This document shows, piece by piece, positions 1 through 8,188 of a DNA stretch of 64,000 nt. Source of the stretch: Salinimicrobium gaetbulicola (lineage in GTDB: Bacteria; Bacteroidota; Bacteroidia; Flavobacteriales; Flavobacteriaceae); the NCBI RefSeq assembly GCF_042676025.1, contig NZ_JBHTJP010000032.1, forward strand, positions 1-64,000. Direction: 5' to 3'. Position numbers and translations under genes: made by a program. A model generated the notes under the pieces. The model saw only the letters and a program-made list of their open reading frames with translations. It searched no databases and had not been told where the DNA came from. How positions within the stretch are numbered: the first letter of the stretch is position 1; each line of letters begins with the position of its first letter.

Positions 1-47
1 GGCAGCAATGTCATAGCCGAGTGATACTAATAATCCGTATAGCTTAG
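1..47 (+). rRNA. 23S ribosomal RNA, 3' end (partial)
   Basis: The sequence around 17-32 (AGCCGAGTGATACTAAT) matches the conserved last helix of bacterial 23S rRNA, and a 5S gene follows at the usual distance. Only the last 45-50 nt are in the window. The exact 3' end is estimated from family knowledge. An 11-bp hairpin directly after it (52-62 with 67-77, loop GCAA) and a short complement pair in the spacer (100-105 with 151-156) may be pre-rRNA processing structures. No tRNA is visible in the 23S-5S spacer. Confidence 0.85.
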
Positions 48-186
48 TGCACTTCCCCGGTAGCAATACCGGGGAGGAACAACCTAAAGCTCCATTAATT
101 ACTCCAAGTGTTTTCTTATATTTTTACTTTCCAAATATGTCAACTTATTAGGAGTAGGATCGATTAGATGCCTGCTCAACGATTTA

Positions 187-290
<104 letters not shown>

Positions 291-297
291 TTTTTTT

Positions 298-330
298 AAA
301 GCCTCTACAGCAATGTAGAGGCTTTTTTTA
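298..330 (+). terminator. Rho-independent terminator of the rRNA operon
   Basis: A perfect 9-bp stem (GCCTCTACA, 301-309, with 314-322), a GCAA loop and a run of seven T follow 5S rRNA at once. This ends the rRNA operon. Confidence 0.9.
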
Positions 331-361
331 TACCCTAAACTTTGGATCTGAAACCAAATCT

Positions 362-410
362 CAGCTCCCCTTCCTTCCAGGGAGGGTGTCCGAAGGACGG
401 GGAGGGTTTC
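362..410 (+). repeat. GC-rich REP-like extragenic palindrome
   Basis: Nested complementarity is visible: CTCCCC (365-370) with GGGGAG (399-404), and GTCC-GAA-GGAC (388-398) inside. The composition (runs of C and G) differs sharply from the AT-rich surroundings. From memory, similar CTCC.../GTGTCCGAAGGACGGGG elements occur between genes of Bacteroidota as dispersed repeats. Only one copy lies in this window, so its repeat nature is inference. Confidence 0.45.
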
Positions 411-448
411 TCGAAAATAGTCAACCTGAAAAGATCTCATTCTCCCTT

Positions 449-985
449 TTACCTTATATAAACATACTGCCCGGTATTGGATATAAAAGCCGTATCGTCA
501 TCTTCTGTGATGGTTATATCCTCAGTAAAATCCAAAATCAAGGTGTTTTTTGTCAATTCAACAATGGTCATCTCTTTTTCCGATGCGACGGCATAAGCCC
601 CTGGGGTTGAAGTTCCCTGAAAGTTGGTAATATCTATTGTCTTTCCCGATACTTTGTAATTTCCACTGGAAGTGTAACTTAGGCCTCTGTAAGGAATTGT
701 CATTCCTTCGCCTTTCAGGATAACGTCATAAACTCCCTCTGATTCAAATGTTCCGTTTGAGTGAAAAGTTAAACTGGCATTGATGTTTTCTGCTATACCT
801 TGGTAATCCGCCCGCATACTCATTCCATCAATATTGGATTCTGAGAATCCAGTATATTCAAATTCTGTTAGATTCCATTGACCTGTTAATGATCCTGAGG
901 TTTCTCCATTTGTACCTTCATCTTTTGAGCAGGAAATTAGCGTCACAAAGAAAATTCCGAGTAAACTTAATCTGATTATATTCAT
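449..985 (-). CDS. Lipocalin-like hypothetical lipoprotein
   Basis: A 178-residue protein with a lipoprotein signal: charged start, hydrophobic stretch, then a LISCS lipobox with the acylated Cys at residue 19. The mature part opens with a short Asp/Gly/Ser-rich linker, followed by SLTGQWNLTEFEYTG, the first strand typical of small lipocalin-like (DUF4923/DUF5004-type) Bacteroidota lipoproteins, and alternating beta-strand sequence to the end. It is probably anchored in the outer membrane; the ligand is unknown. It is monocistronic, between the rRNA operon and a separate minus-strand operon. No clear TAnnTTTG element lies in front of it. Confidence 0.75.
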   Translation of the reverse strand: MNIIRLSLLGIFFVTLISCSKDEGTNGETSGSLTGQWNLTEFEYTGFSESNIDGMSMRADYQGIAENINASLTFHSNGTFESEGVYDVILKGEGMTIPYRGLSYTSSGNYKVSGKTIDITNFQGTSTPGAYAVASEKEMTIVELTKNTLILDFTEDITITEDDDTAFISNTGQYVYIR

Positions 986-1094
986 CCTTTAAATATTTGG
1001 TGGTTACGCTATTAAAGGAAAGAATTGGTAGGGTGGTGACTGGAAGTCGCTATCTTTCTGAAAATAAGATAGTAAAAAGATTAAGCGGTAAAGT

Positions 1095-1523
1095 CTAACT
1101 TTTTATAAAATCGCTGAAATCGTTAAAAAACTCCTCCATGAGCGTCATTTTTTGATATAAAAAGTCTTTTACCAACGGCCAGTCCTTTTTATTGTAAATG
1201 CTCACCTTATCCTTTTGAGTATAAATACGAGATATGATTTTGCCTTCGGGGAGTTCATATTCCCGGTCAAAAATGGCCTCCGGTAAATATTCAGATTCCA
1301 AAATAGTCTTTAGAGATTCCAGTTTTTCAAAGTAGTATTCTCTTATCAAAGGATCTTCAGCAACTATATCTATAGATACCTGGGCATATTTGCGTTCAAA
1401 AGTAAATTTCAGCTGAATTTCTTTAACCCTGGTATTATAAAGCAACCATTTTTGTGGATACTCTTTTCCAAAGCTGGTCCAGAATTCCTGTCTTAATTTT
1501 TTCGCTTCTTCTTTACTAAACAT
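1095..1523 (-). CDS. DUF4268 family protein
   Basis: A 142-residue cytosolic protein starting MFSKEEAKKLRQEFW. The middle part ISRIYTQKDKVSIYNKKDWP and the aromatic C-terminal helix FFNDFSDFI are characteristic of DUF4268 in Flavobacteriia. DUF4268 also occurs as the C-terminal domain of some nuclease-like proteins, but this is the stand-alone form without a nuclease domain. It is the last gene of a three-gene operon (methyltransferase, ZIP transporter, this gene) with 2 bases between it and the transporter. Function unknown. Confidence 0.75.
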   Translation of the reverse strand: MFSKEEAKKLRQEFWTSFGKEYPQKWLLYNTRVKEIQLKFTFERKYAQVSIDIVAEDPLIREYYFEKLESLKTILESEYLPEAIFDREYELPEGKIISRIYTQKDKVSIYNKKDWPLVKDFLYQKMTLMEEFFNDFSDFIKS

Positions 1524-1525
1524 GA

Positions 1526-2191
1526 TTAAAGTAGATAAGCCAGAATTATTCCGCCAATTACCACTCCCAGTTTTGAAGCGTTAAAAGTATGATTCTTTGA
1601 AGCCTCAAAAAGTATGGTAGTTGAAACGTGAAGAAAGATCCCTATCACAACGGCATTAATGAAGATCGCGTATTCCTCAAGGAATTCAAAGTTATTATGC
1701 AACCAGCTCCCGAAAGGTGTCATGATCGCGAAAAGGGTTAAAAATAAAATGATCTTTGCTTTTCCTATTTTTGAGTGAAGCAGGAATGTAGAAAGTATTG
1801 CTGCGACAGGTATTTTATGGATCACTACGCCATGAAGGAGGTCTTCGTTTTGTGTCAAAGGGAATCCTTCCAAAAGTGAATGCAAAGAGAGACTCAGCAG
1901 TAAAAGTAACGGGAATTTTCCACTTTTTCCATGATGCATATGTCCGTGTTCCACACCTTTTGAAAGAAATTCAAGAAAGATCTGTATTAAAAGTCCGGCC
2001 ATTATAAATAAACCGACTCTTTCATTTCCACCCGAATATACTTCGGGAAGCAATTCAAAGACAGTGACCGAAAGTAAAAAAGCCCCGCTAAAAGATAGTA
2101 GCAATTGAAACCCTGTAGAAGAAGATGGTTTTATATAAAGGGATATAACAAAACCGATTATAACAGCGAGTAAAGGAAGAAAGTAGATCAT
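1526..2191 (-). CDS. ZIP family divalent metal transporter
   Basis: A 221-residue integral membrane protein with about eight hydrophobic segments. The His-rich loop GHMHHGKSG near residues 82-90 is the cytoplasmic metal-binding loop of ZIP proteins. The following segment carries HSLLEGFPL (residues ~104-112), the counterpart of the HNxxEG metal-site helix, and HKIPVA (~125-130) matches the next metal-site helix. Expected role: import of Zn2+ or another divalent cation across the inner membrane. Its start codon overlaps the stop codon of the upstream methyltransferase by one base (TAATG), implying translational coupling. Family assignment is firm, substrate is not. Confidence 0.85.
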   Translation of the reverse strand: MIYFLPLLAVIIGFVISLYIKPSSSTGFQLLLSFSGAFLLSVTVFELLPEVYSGGNERVGLFIMAGLLIQIFLEFLSKGVEHGHMHHGKSGKFPLLLLLSLSLHSLLEGFPLTQNEDLLHGVVIHKIPVAAILSTFLLHSKIGKAKIILFLTLFAIMTPFGSWLHNNFEFLEEYAIFINAVVIGIFLHVSTTILFEASKNHTFNASKLGVVIGGIILAYLL

Positions 2192-2922
2192 TAATTAAAT
2201 ACAAGGATTAATCGGTCAGAAGTGTGCTCATTAAATTCTTCGAGTTGATAATTTCCGAAGGTATGCAGTAAATTGATCCCGGCCTTCTCGAAATAAGCAT
2301 GAAAGCCTTCCAAAGTCAACGCTTTTACTTTTTCAGTGTATGAAAATTCTTCTTCTTCGTCAAAGAAATTAATATCCTTTAAAATAAAACCATTCTGTAC
2401 CCTTCTGGAAATATTAAAATCTATCCCTTTTACCGTCTTCACTTCTGAAGGAACCAGGTTTTTGATCACCTTTTTAACGTTCATAAAATCAATTACACCA
2501 TAACCTCCAGGTAAGATCTCTTTTTTGATCGCCTGAATAGATCTTAAATTATCTTCTTCATGGTCAAAATACCCGAAGCTTGTAAAAAGATTGAAGACCG
2601 CATCAAATTGTTCATTTACCGGCTCACACATGCAATGCTCCCTGAACCGAAGTGTGGGATTTTCAAATTTTTTGGCGTAAGAAATACTGTTTTCCGAAAG
2701 GTCGACACCGGTAACATCAAATCCCAGTTCATTCAAAAATATTGAATGCCTTCCCTTTCCGCAGGCAAGATCCAGAATCTTCGATCCTTGCGGAAGCTTT
2801 AGGAAACCAACAAGATTTCGCATGAATTCACGCGCTTCAATATCATTGCGATCCTTGTACAAAATATGATAGTAGGGAGTATCAAACCAAGATGTAAACC
2901 AGTTGGGCTGTGCTAATTCCAT
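2191..2922 (-). CDS. Class I SAM-dependent methyltransferase
   Basis: A 243-residue Rossmann-fold methyltransferase. Motif I ILDLACGKGRHSIFL (residues ~49-63) binds S-adenosylmethionine; VTGVDLSENSI is the acidic strand-2 loop; FDAVFNLFTSFGYF corresponds to motif IV of small-molecule methyltransferases (Methyltransf_25/11 type). The N-terminal WFTSWFDTPYYHILYKDRN block is common in Bacteroidota homologues. The substrate cannot be told from sequence. It heads an operon with the ZIP transporter and DUF4268 gene. A perfect -7 element lies only five bases upstream of its ATG, so the mRNA is probably leaderless. Confidence 0.85.
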   Translation of the reverse strand: MELAQPNWFTSWFDTPYYHILYKDRNDIEAREFMRNLVGFLKLPQGSKILDLACGKGRHSIFLNELGFDVTGVDLSENSISYAKKFENPTLRFREHCMCEPVNEQFDAVFNLFTSFGYFDHEEDNLRSIQAIKKEILPGGYGVIDFMNVKKVIKNLVPSEVKTVKGIDFNISRRVQNGFILKDINFFDEEEEFSYTEKVKALTLEGFHAYFEKAGINLLHTFGNYQLEEFNEHTSDRLILVFN

Positions 2923-2927
2923 ATCGC

Positions 2928-2946
2928 CAAAATTAATGTATTTTTG
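2928..2946. promoter_or_regulatory. Divergent -7 promoter elements (TAnnTTTG)
   Basis: Minus strand: TAATTTTG at 2935-2928 for the methyltransferase operon, five bases before the ATG at 2922. Plus strand: TATTTTTG at 2939-2946 for the THUMP methyltransferase gene at 2967. Both match the Bacteroidota -7 consensus exactly and are three bases apart back to back. No convincing -33 TTTG is visible for either. Confidence 0.65.
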
Positions 2947-2966
2947 CCTCTCACAGAAAATAACAA

Positions 2967-4121
2967 ATGGGAAATAATTTTAAAATGGTGGCCAAGACCT
3001 TATTTGGCTTTGAACCTTTACTGGCAAAGGAATTAAGGAATCTTGGAGCGATGGATGTTAAGGAAGGAGTAAGGTCTGTTTCTTTTGTAGGCGATAAAGG
3101 ATTCATGTACAAGGCGAATTTATCGCTGCGGACGGCTATTAAAGTTTTAAAACCCATCGAAACCTTCAAGGTTTTTTCTGAAGAAGATCTCTATAAGCAG
3201 ATATATAAGATCGACTGGGAAAATTATTTAGACGCGCATGAAACTCTTGCAATTGATGCAACAGTTCATTCTGAAAAATTCACCCATTCCAAGTATGTAG
3301 CGTTAAAATCTAAAGATGCTATTGTTGACAGGTTTAGAGAGAAGTTTGGAAAGAGACCGGGTGTTGACCTGGATTACCCAACTTTACGCATCAATATTCA
3401 TATTGAAAAGGAGAATTGTACGGTTTCCCTTGATAGTTCCGGTCAATCTCTGCATAAGAGAGGGTATAAAACGGCTACGAACATTGCACCTATAAACGAG
3501 GTTTTAGCAGCAGGTTTGTTACTTCATTCCGGATGGGACGGGCAATGTGATTTTCTTGATCCTATGTGTGGGAGTGGAACCATACTTATAGAAGCGGCAA
3601 TGATCGCGTGCAACATTCCGCCGAACCTTAATAAAAAAGAATTCGGATTTGAGAGATGGAAGGATTGGGATGAAGATCTTTTCGAGATGATCGAAGCTTC
3701 GGTTTTAAAGAAGGTGAGGGATTTCCATTTTACGATAAAAGGTTATGACAAGGCTCCTTCCGCAGTGCATAAAGCCAAGGATAATATTGATAATGCCAAT
3801 TTATCTGAATTTATCACGGTAGAGCACGAAGATTTCTTTAAGACCGAAAAACAAACTGAACGTCATCTTCATATGGTCTTTAACCCTCCTTATGGAGAAA
3901 GGTTGAATATTGATATGCCTGAATTCTATAAGTCAATTGGGGATACTCTGAAACAAAGTTACCCCGATACAGATGCCTGGTTCATCACTTCGAACCTGGA
4001 ATCTATTAAACATGTAGGATTACGACCTTCCAGGAAGATCAAACTTTTCAACGGTTCCCTGGAATCGAAATTATTGAAATACGAGATCTACGCGGGTAGT
4101 AAAAAAGCAAAAAAGCAGTAG
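2967..4121 (+). CDS. THUMP-domain class I rRNA N2-guanine methyltransferase (RlmL N-half type)
   Basis: A 384-residue enzyme with an N-terminal ferredoxin-like/THUMP RNA-binding region (residues ~45-155) and a C-terminal methyltransferase domain. FLDPMCGSGTILIEAA (~196-211) is the SAM-binding motif of the UPF0020 family and NPPYGERL (306-313) is the catalytic N-(D/N)PPY motif for methylation of a base amino group. This fits the G2445-methylating half of E. coli RlmL; the RlmK half is absent, as usual outside Gammaproteobacteria. ATG at 2985 (MVAKTLFG) is an alternative start. The gene is monocistronic and converges on the DUF6048 gene four bases away. Confidence 0.85.
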   Translation: MGNNFKMVAKTLFGFEPLLAKELRNLGAMDVKEGVRSVSFVGDKGFMYKANLSLRTAIKVLKPIETFKVFSEEDLYKQIYKIDWENYLDAHETLAIDATVHSEKFTHSKYVALKSKDAIVDRFREKFGKRPGVDLDYPTLRINIHIEKENCTVSLDSSGQSLHKRGYKTATNIAPINEVLAAGLLLHSGWDGQCDFLDPMCGSGTILIEAAMIACNIPPNLNKKEFGFERWKDWDEDLFEMIEASVLKKVRDFHFTIKGYDKAPSAVHKAKDNIDNANLSEFITVEHEDFFKTEKQTERHLHMVFNPPYGERLNIDMPEFYKSIGDTLKQSYPDTDAWFITSNLESIKHVGLRPSRKIKLFNGSLESKLLKYEIYAGSKKAKKQ

Positions 4122-4125
4122 AATA

Positions 4126-4827
4126 CTACTTCTTATAAATAGGGATCAAATAGGAAATAGAATAACCGTAACCCACTCCCCAGGTGCTTTCGTCGTACGT
4201 ACGATTGAATCCGGGGATGAACAGGTTGTCGAAATTACCGGGTTTGGTATGGGAAACCCTTCTTTTCAACTGAAGGTGGGTTCCTAAAAAGACATTATTG
4301 AGCACTTCTACCTTTATCCCTAACTGAAGTTCTATCCAGCTTGCGGTCAGGTTGTTGAATTCTTGTGCATCAGTCCGAATATCGGGGTCAAAGTAGTTAT
4401 CCTTGGTGTAAATGGAATACTCCTGAAGCTCTGAGGAAAACGTCGCAAATCCGTATCTAAGTCCTGCAAAGATCAGGTTTTCCATTCCTTTCCAATTCTC
4501 GTAAGCGTTGTAGTTGGCTCCCAGTTTTATATAGCTTCCCTTAGCCATGGCGGTAACATTGGCTTCAGAAATGGTATTTTTCTCATTCCCTATTTCTCCC
4601 GCTAAATAATAGTTTCGGTAAAGCCTGTAATCACCTTTTATCTCAAAGCCCTGGTATTCCTCTTCCAGCAATGTGCGAAGCGGCTTGGAAAGATCCACTC
4701 CGAGTCTTAACCCGTATTTTTCCTTGTATTCCAGGGAATCTGCCGGGATATCTTCCTGCGCGAAGATCACAGAAGGAAACAGAAGGGAAAGACTAATGAA
4801 TAATAGAAATATGTGCTTCTGTTTCAT
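4126..4827 (-). CDS. DUF6048 family outer-membrane protein
   Basis: A 233-residue protein with a cleavable signal peptide (hydrophobic residues ~6-22, cleavage after FAQ). The mature chain is made of alternating aromatic beta-strands (LRLGVDLSKPLRTLL, WIELQLGIKVEVLNNVFLGTHL) and ends in an aromatic-rich strand, which suggests a small beta-barrel in the outer membrane. I recognise it as DUF6048, which in Flavobacteriia regularly follows a DUF6452 gene and rlmD, as here. Its start overlaps the DUF6452 coding end by 35 bases in another frame, so the two are probably co-translated. Function unknown. Confidence 0.75.
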   Translation of the reverse strand: MKQKHIFLLFISLSLLFPSVIFAQEDIPADSLEYKEKYGLRLGVDLSKPLRTLLEEEYQGFEIKGDYRLYRNYYLAGEIGNEKNTISEANVTAMAKGSYIKLGANYNAYENWKGMENLIFAGLRYGFATFSSELQEYSIYTKDNYFDPDIRTDAQEFNNLTASWIELQLGIKVEVLNNVFLGTHLQLKRRVSHTKPGNFDNLFIPGFNRTYDESTWGVGYGYSISYLIPIYKK

Positions 4828-5278
4828 TTTCTACGTTTTCTTGTAATACAATTTCTGAAAGGATCCAATTGTCTTCGTCCTGTTGGGTATTTACATCAAT
4901 GTTGGTGAAATTGACCTTAAAACCACACGCACGATTCAAATATTCGGATTGAGGATCATAGCTGAAGCTAATAAGATCTTCGTTCTCTAAAGGGCTATTA
5001 TTATTGGCTGTAAAGCTGTATTCGGTAACTCCCTCATCTGTCTTCAACGGAATACTTATAGAATTCGTTGTAACCGGCCCCAAAAACACTTCTTTTCCGG
5101 CTGCTTTTACCACTAAGTTCTGAACGGCTTTCAGTCGGGAAGGATCTTCCGCGTCATAAAACTCAATAACAAGTAGGGGAGTAGTCTCAGTTCCTTCCGG
5201 ACAGATATCATCTTTTTGACATCCCAGAGTTAGGGCACTAAAGACTGCTAAAAAAAGCCATTTTTGGATCTGGTTCAT
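4793..5278 (-). CDS. DUF6452 family lipoprotein
   Basis: A 161-residue protein with a lipoprotein signal (FSALTLGCQ, lipid-modified Cys at residue 20). The sequence after it (CPEGTETTPLLVIEFYD, then beta-rich segments and a second conserved Cys near residue 118) matches DUF6452. It begins one base after the rlmD stop codon and overlaps DUF6048 by 35 bases, so rlmD-DUF6452-DUF6048 form one operon. The lipoprotein and the barrel likely act together at the outer membrane; why they travel with an rRNA methyltransferase is unknown. Confidence 0.75.
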   Translation of the reverse strand: MNQIQKWLFLAVFSALTLGCQKDDICPEGTETTPLLVIEFYDAEDPSRLKAVQNLVVKAAGKEVFLGPVTTNSISIPLKTDEGVTEYSFTANNNSPLENEDLISFSYDPQSEYLNRACGFKVNFTNIDVNTQQDEDNWILSEIVLQENVENETEAHISIIH

Positions 5279-6691
5279 TTATTTTCTTCTTTCTAAACAT
5301 ACCACGTTCTCCACGTGAAAAGTTTGAGGGAACATATCTACTGCCTGGGTTTTGGTCACCTTATAATGCTCATCCAAAAGGGCAAGATCCCTTGCCTGGG
5401 TAGCAGAATTACAGCTCACATAGACAATTCGTTCCGGCAAGATACCAATTATTTGTTCAACTACATCCTTGTGCATCCCATCCCGTGGCGGATCTGTAAT
5501 GATCACATCCGGGTGCCCGTGTTGTTTTATAAATTCCTCGGTAAATACCTTTTTCATGTCTCCCGCGAAAAATTCGGTATTCTCGATGCCATTATTTCTG
5601 GCATTTTCTTTGGCATCGGCGATCGCTTCGGGAACAGCTTCCACACCTACCACTTTTTTAGCCTTGGCAGCTACGAACTGGGCAATGGTACCGGTTCCGG
5701 TATAAAGGTCATACACAAGTTCATTTCCGGTTAGGCCGGCAAAATCACGAGTGATCTTATAAAGCTCATATGCCTGGGCAGAATTTGTTTGGTAAAAGGA
5801 CTTAGCGTTTATCTTGAATTTCAGGCCTTCCATTTCCTCGAAGATATGGTCGTTGCCTTTATAGCAGATCACTTCCTGGTCATAGATGGTGTCGTTCCCT
5901 TTGGAATTGATCACGTACTGAAGAGAAGTGATCGCTGGAAATTCTTCGGCTATATGATCCAGCAGTAACTCCCTTTTTTCTTTATCATCTTCAAAGAACT
6001 GAACCAATACCATGATCTCTCCGGTAGATGAAGTTCGGATCATAAGTGTTCTCAGCATGCCTTTTTGCTCTCTTGTATTGAAGAACGGAATTTCATTTTG
6101 AATAGCGAATTCCTTCACGCTGTTCCTAATTCCGTTACTGGGAGCCTGCTGTAAATGGCATTCTTTAATATCCAGGATCTTATCCCACATCCCGGGAATG
6201 TGAAAACCAAGTGCATTCCGGTCCTGGATGTCCTTACCACTCTGGATCTCCTCCTGGGTAAGCCAGCGACTGTCGCTAAACGAGAATTCCATTTTATTAC
6301 GGTAGAAGTAGATCTCCTTACTTCCCAGGATAGGGGTAACTTCAGGAAGTTCAATCTTACCCAAACGGGTTAAATTATTGGTAACCTCCTTTTGTTTGTA
6401 AAATAGCTGGTGTTCATATCCCATGAACTGCCACTTACAGCCACCGCACACACTAAAGTGAATACAGGGCGGGTCTACCCGTTTATCTGAAAACTCATGG
6501 ATCTTTGTTGCCGTACCTTCATAATAGGCTTTCTTTTTACGGGTAGTTTGTACATCGATCACATCTCCCGGAACAGCATTTCCAATAAATATTACTTTCC
6601 CGTCTGGTGCCTTTGCGATGCTCTTTCCTTTAGCACCTGCATCGATCACCTCTAGGTTCTTAAATTCCTTATTTCTATTCTTTCTTCCCAT
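5279..6691 (-). CDS. rlmD: 23S rRNA (uracil-C5)-methyltransferase RlmD/RumA
   Basis: A 470-residue TrmA/RumA family enzyme that methylates C5 of a uridine in 23S rRNA (U1939 in E. coli). The N-terminal TRAM RNA-binding domain covers residues ~10-70. Cysteines 76, 82, 85 and 178 are spaced as the 4Fe-4S cluster ligands of RumA. The SAM-binding core holds LVYDLYTGTGTIAQFVA, followed by ITDPPRDGMH, and the catalytic nucleophile is Cys427 in VYVSCNSATQ. First gene of an operon with two envelope proteins. A perfect -7 element ends four bases before the ATG, so the transcript should start at or next to the start codon. Confidence 0.9.
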   Translation of the reverse strand: MGRKNRNKEFKNLEVIDAGAKGKSIAKAPDGKVIFIGNAVPGDVIDVQTTRKKKAYYEGTATKIHEFSDKRVDPPCIHFSVCGGCKWQFMGYEHQLFYKQKEVTNNLTRLGKIELPEVTPILGSKEIYFYRNKMEFSFSDSRWLTQEEIQSGKDIQDRNALGFHIPGMWDKILDIKECHLQQAPSNGIRNSVKEFAIQNEIPFFNTREQKGMLRTLMIRTSSTGEIMVLVQFFEDDKEKRELLLDHIAEEFPAITSLQYVINSKGNDTIYDQEVICYKGNDHIFEEMEGLKFKINAKSFYQTNSAQAYELYKITRDFAGLTGNELVYDLYTGTGTIAQFVAAKAKKVVGVEAVPEAIADAKENARNNGIENTEFFAGDMKKVFTEEFIKQHGHPDVIITDPPRDGMHKDVVEQIIGILPERIVYVSCNSATQARDLALLDEHYKVTKTQAVDMFPQTFHVENVVCLERRK

Positions 6692-6695
6692 GCCG

Positions 6696-6703
6696 CAAAA
6701 ATA
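6696..6703 (-). promoter_or_regulatory. -7 promoter element of rlmD operon
   Basis: TATTTTTG on the minus strand is an exact TAnnTTTG match. Only four bases separate it from the rlmD ATG, predicting a leaderless mRNA. No -33 TTTG stands out. Confidence 0.6.
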
Positions 6704-6797
6704 GGATAAATGCTAAGATTATTGGGCTCAGGATTGAAAATTTCGGGAAACATTTAGTAATTTGCGACTTCTGAATTCAGGATGATTTCTCTCCTCA

Positions 6798-6820
6798 AAT
6801 TACCGGTGAAACCGGTAATT
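6798..6820 (+). promoter_or_regulatory. Perfect inverted repeat in the rocD leader
   Basis: AATTACCGGT (6798-6807) and its exact complement (6811-6820) are separated by GAA. It lies 46 bases before the rocD start and downstream of a weak promoter candidate (TTG at 6734-6736, 21 bases, TAATTTG at 6758-6764). It could be an RNA hairpin in the 5' UTR or a dimeric regulator operator. There is no T-run after it, so it is not an intrinsic terminator. Confidence 0.5.
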
Positions 6821-6866
6821 CCGAAAAGCAGGAATTGAGTTTTAATAACAAGTAAAATTTTAAAAA

Positions 6867-8111
6867 ATGTCGATTTCAGAAAAAATTTCTTCAGAAGAAG
6901 CAATCCAATTAGAAGACAGATATGGAGCCCATAATTACCACCCGTTGCCTGTAGTATTGGAAAAAGGTGAAGGTGTACATGTTTGGGATGTGGAAGGGAA
7001 GAAATATTATGATTTCTTATCTGCTTATTCCGCGGTTAACCAGGGTCATTGTCATCCAAAAATTGTAGGAGCCATGCATGAGCAGGCTCAAAAATTAACC
7101 TTGACCTCAAGGGCTTTCCACAATGATATTTTAGGAAAGTACGAGAAGTTCGCGACAGAATATTTCGGTTTTGATAAGCTGTTACCGATGAACACAGGTG
7201 CAGAAGCAGTTGAAACGGCCATTAAGATCGCCAGAAAATGGGCGTATGAGAAAAAAGGGGTTAAAGAAACCGAGGCAGAGATCATAGTTTGTGAGAATAA
7301 CTTCCACGGAAGAACTACCACGATCATTTCATTCTCAAATGATGAGGGAGCTCGTAAAAACTTTGGACCATATACTCCAGGGTTCCACAAGATCCCTTAT
7401 GATGATACCGAAGCATTGGAAGAGGCTTTAAAGAGCAATGATAATATCGCAGGTTTTCTGGTTGAACCTATCCAGGGGGAAGCTGGGGTATATGTTCCTT
7501 CGGAAGGATACCTGAAGCGTGCTAAAGCTTTGTGTGAAAAATATAATGTTCTTTTCATTGCCGATGAAGTACAGACAGGAATTGCCCGTACCGGAAAATT
7601 ACTGGCAGTAGATCATGAAGAGGTTAAGCCTGATGTATTGATCCTTGGAAAAGCAATTTCCGGAGGTGTTTACCCGGTGTCAGCCGTTTTAGCGAATGAT
7701 AACGTGATGAACGTTATTCAGCCCGGTCAACACGGTTCTACCTTTGGTGGGAACCCGGTTGCCTGTGCGGTGGCGATGGCAGCCCTTACAGTTATCAAAG
7801 ATGAGAAACTTGCCGAAAATGCTGAAGAATTAGGTAACCTTTTCAGAAGAAAACTGAACGATTATATAAGAAGTTCAAATATCGTAAATCTTGTTAGAGG
7901 TAAAGGATTATTGAATGCGATCGTGATCAATGATTCAGAAGATAGTTCTACGGCCTGGGATATTTGTATGAAGCTGAGAGATAACGGGCTTCTTGCAAAG
8001 CCAACACATGGTAATATCATTCGTTTTGCACCGCCTTTGGTGATGAACGAAGAACAACTATTGGACTGTGTTGATATTATCTCTAAAACACTTAAGGAGT
8101 TCGAAAAATAG
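6867..8111 (+). CDS. rocD: Ornithine--oxo-acid aminotransferase
   Basis: A 414-residue class III PLP-dependent aminotransferase that converts ornithine and 2-oxoglutarate to glutamate 5-semialdehyde and glutamate, linking arginine/ornithine with proline and glutamate. Visible: NTGAEAVETAIKIARKW (substrate/PLP binding), FHGRTTT, the IADEVQTG motif with Asp233 at the PLP nitrogen, and the Schiff-base Lys262 in LGKAISGG. ERY-type start LEDRYGAHNYHPLPVVL is typical of RocD rather than of acetylornithine aminotransferase. Monocistronic: an inverted repeat precedes it and a strong terminator follows. Confidence 0.92.
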   Translation: MSISEKISSEEAIQLEDRYGAHNYHPLPVVLEKGEGVHVWDVEGKKYYDFLSAYSAVNQGHCHPKIVGAMHEQAQKLTLTSRAFHNDILGKYEKFATEYFGFDKLLPMNTGAEAVETAIKIARKWAYEKKGVKETEAEIIVCENNFHGRTTTIISFSNDEGARKNFGPYTPGFHKIPYDDTEALEEALKSNDNIAGFLVEPIQGEAGVYVPSEGYLKRAKALCEKYNVLFIADEVQTGIARTGKLLAVDHEEVKPDVLILGKAISGGVYPVSAVLANDNVMNVIQPGQHGSTFGGNPVACAVAMAALTVIKDEKLAENAEELGNLFRRKLNDYIRSSNIVNLVRGKGLLNAIVINDSEDSSTAWDICMKLRDNGLLAKPTHGNIIRFAPPLVMNEEQLLDCVDIISKTLKEFEK

Positions 8112-8130
8112 CATTTTTGCAATCCTTATA

Positions 8131-8168
8131 AAAAGAGGTTGTCCAATTTGGACAACCTCTTTTTTTTT
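8131..8168. terminator. Bidirectional rho-independent terminator
   Basis: Perfect stem GAGGTTGTCC (8135-8144) with 8150-8159, loop AATTT, an A-run on the left and eight or more T on the right. It ends rocD on the plus strand and can serve the T9SS client gene arriving from the other side. Confidence 0.9.
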
Positions 8169-8188
8169 GGACAGGGTAAAATCAATTC

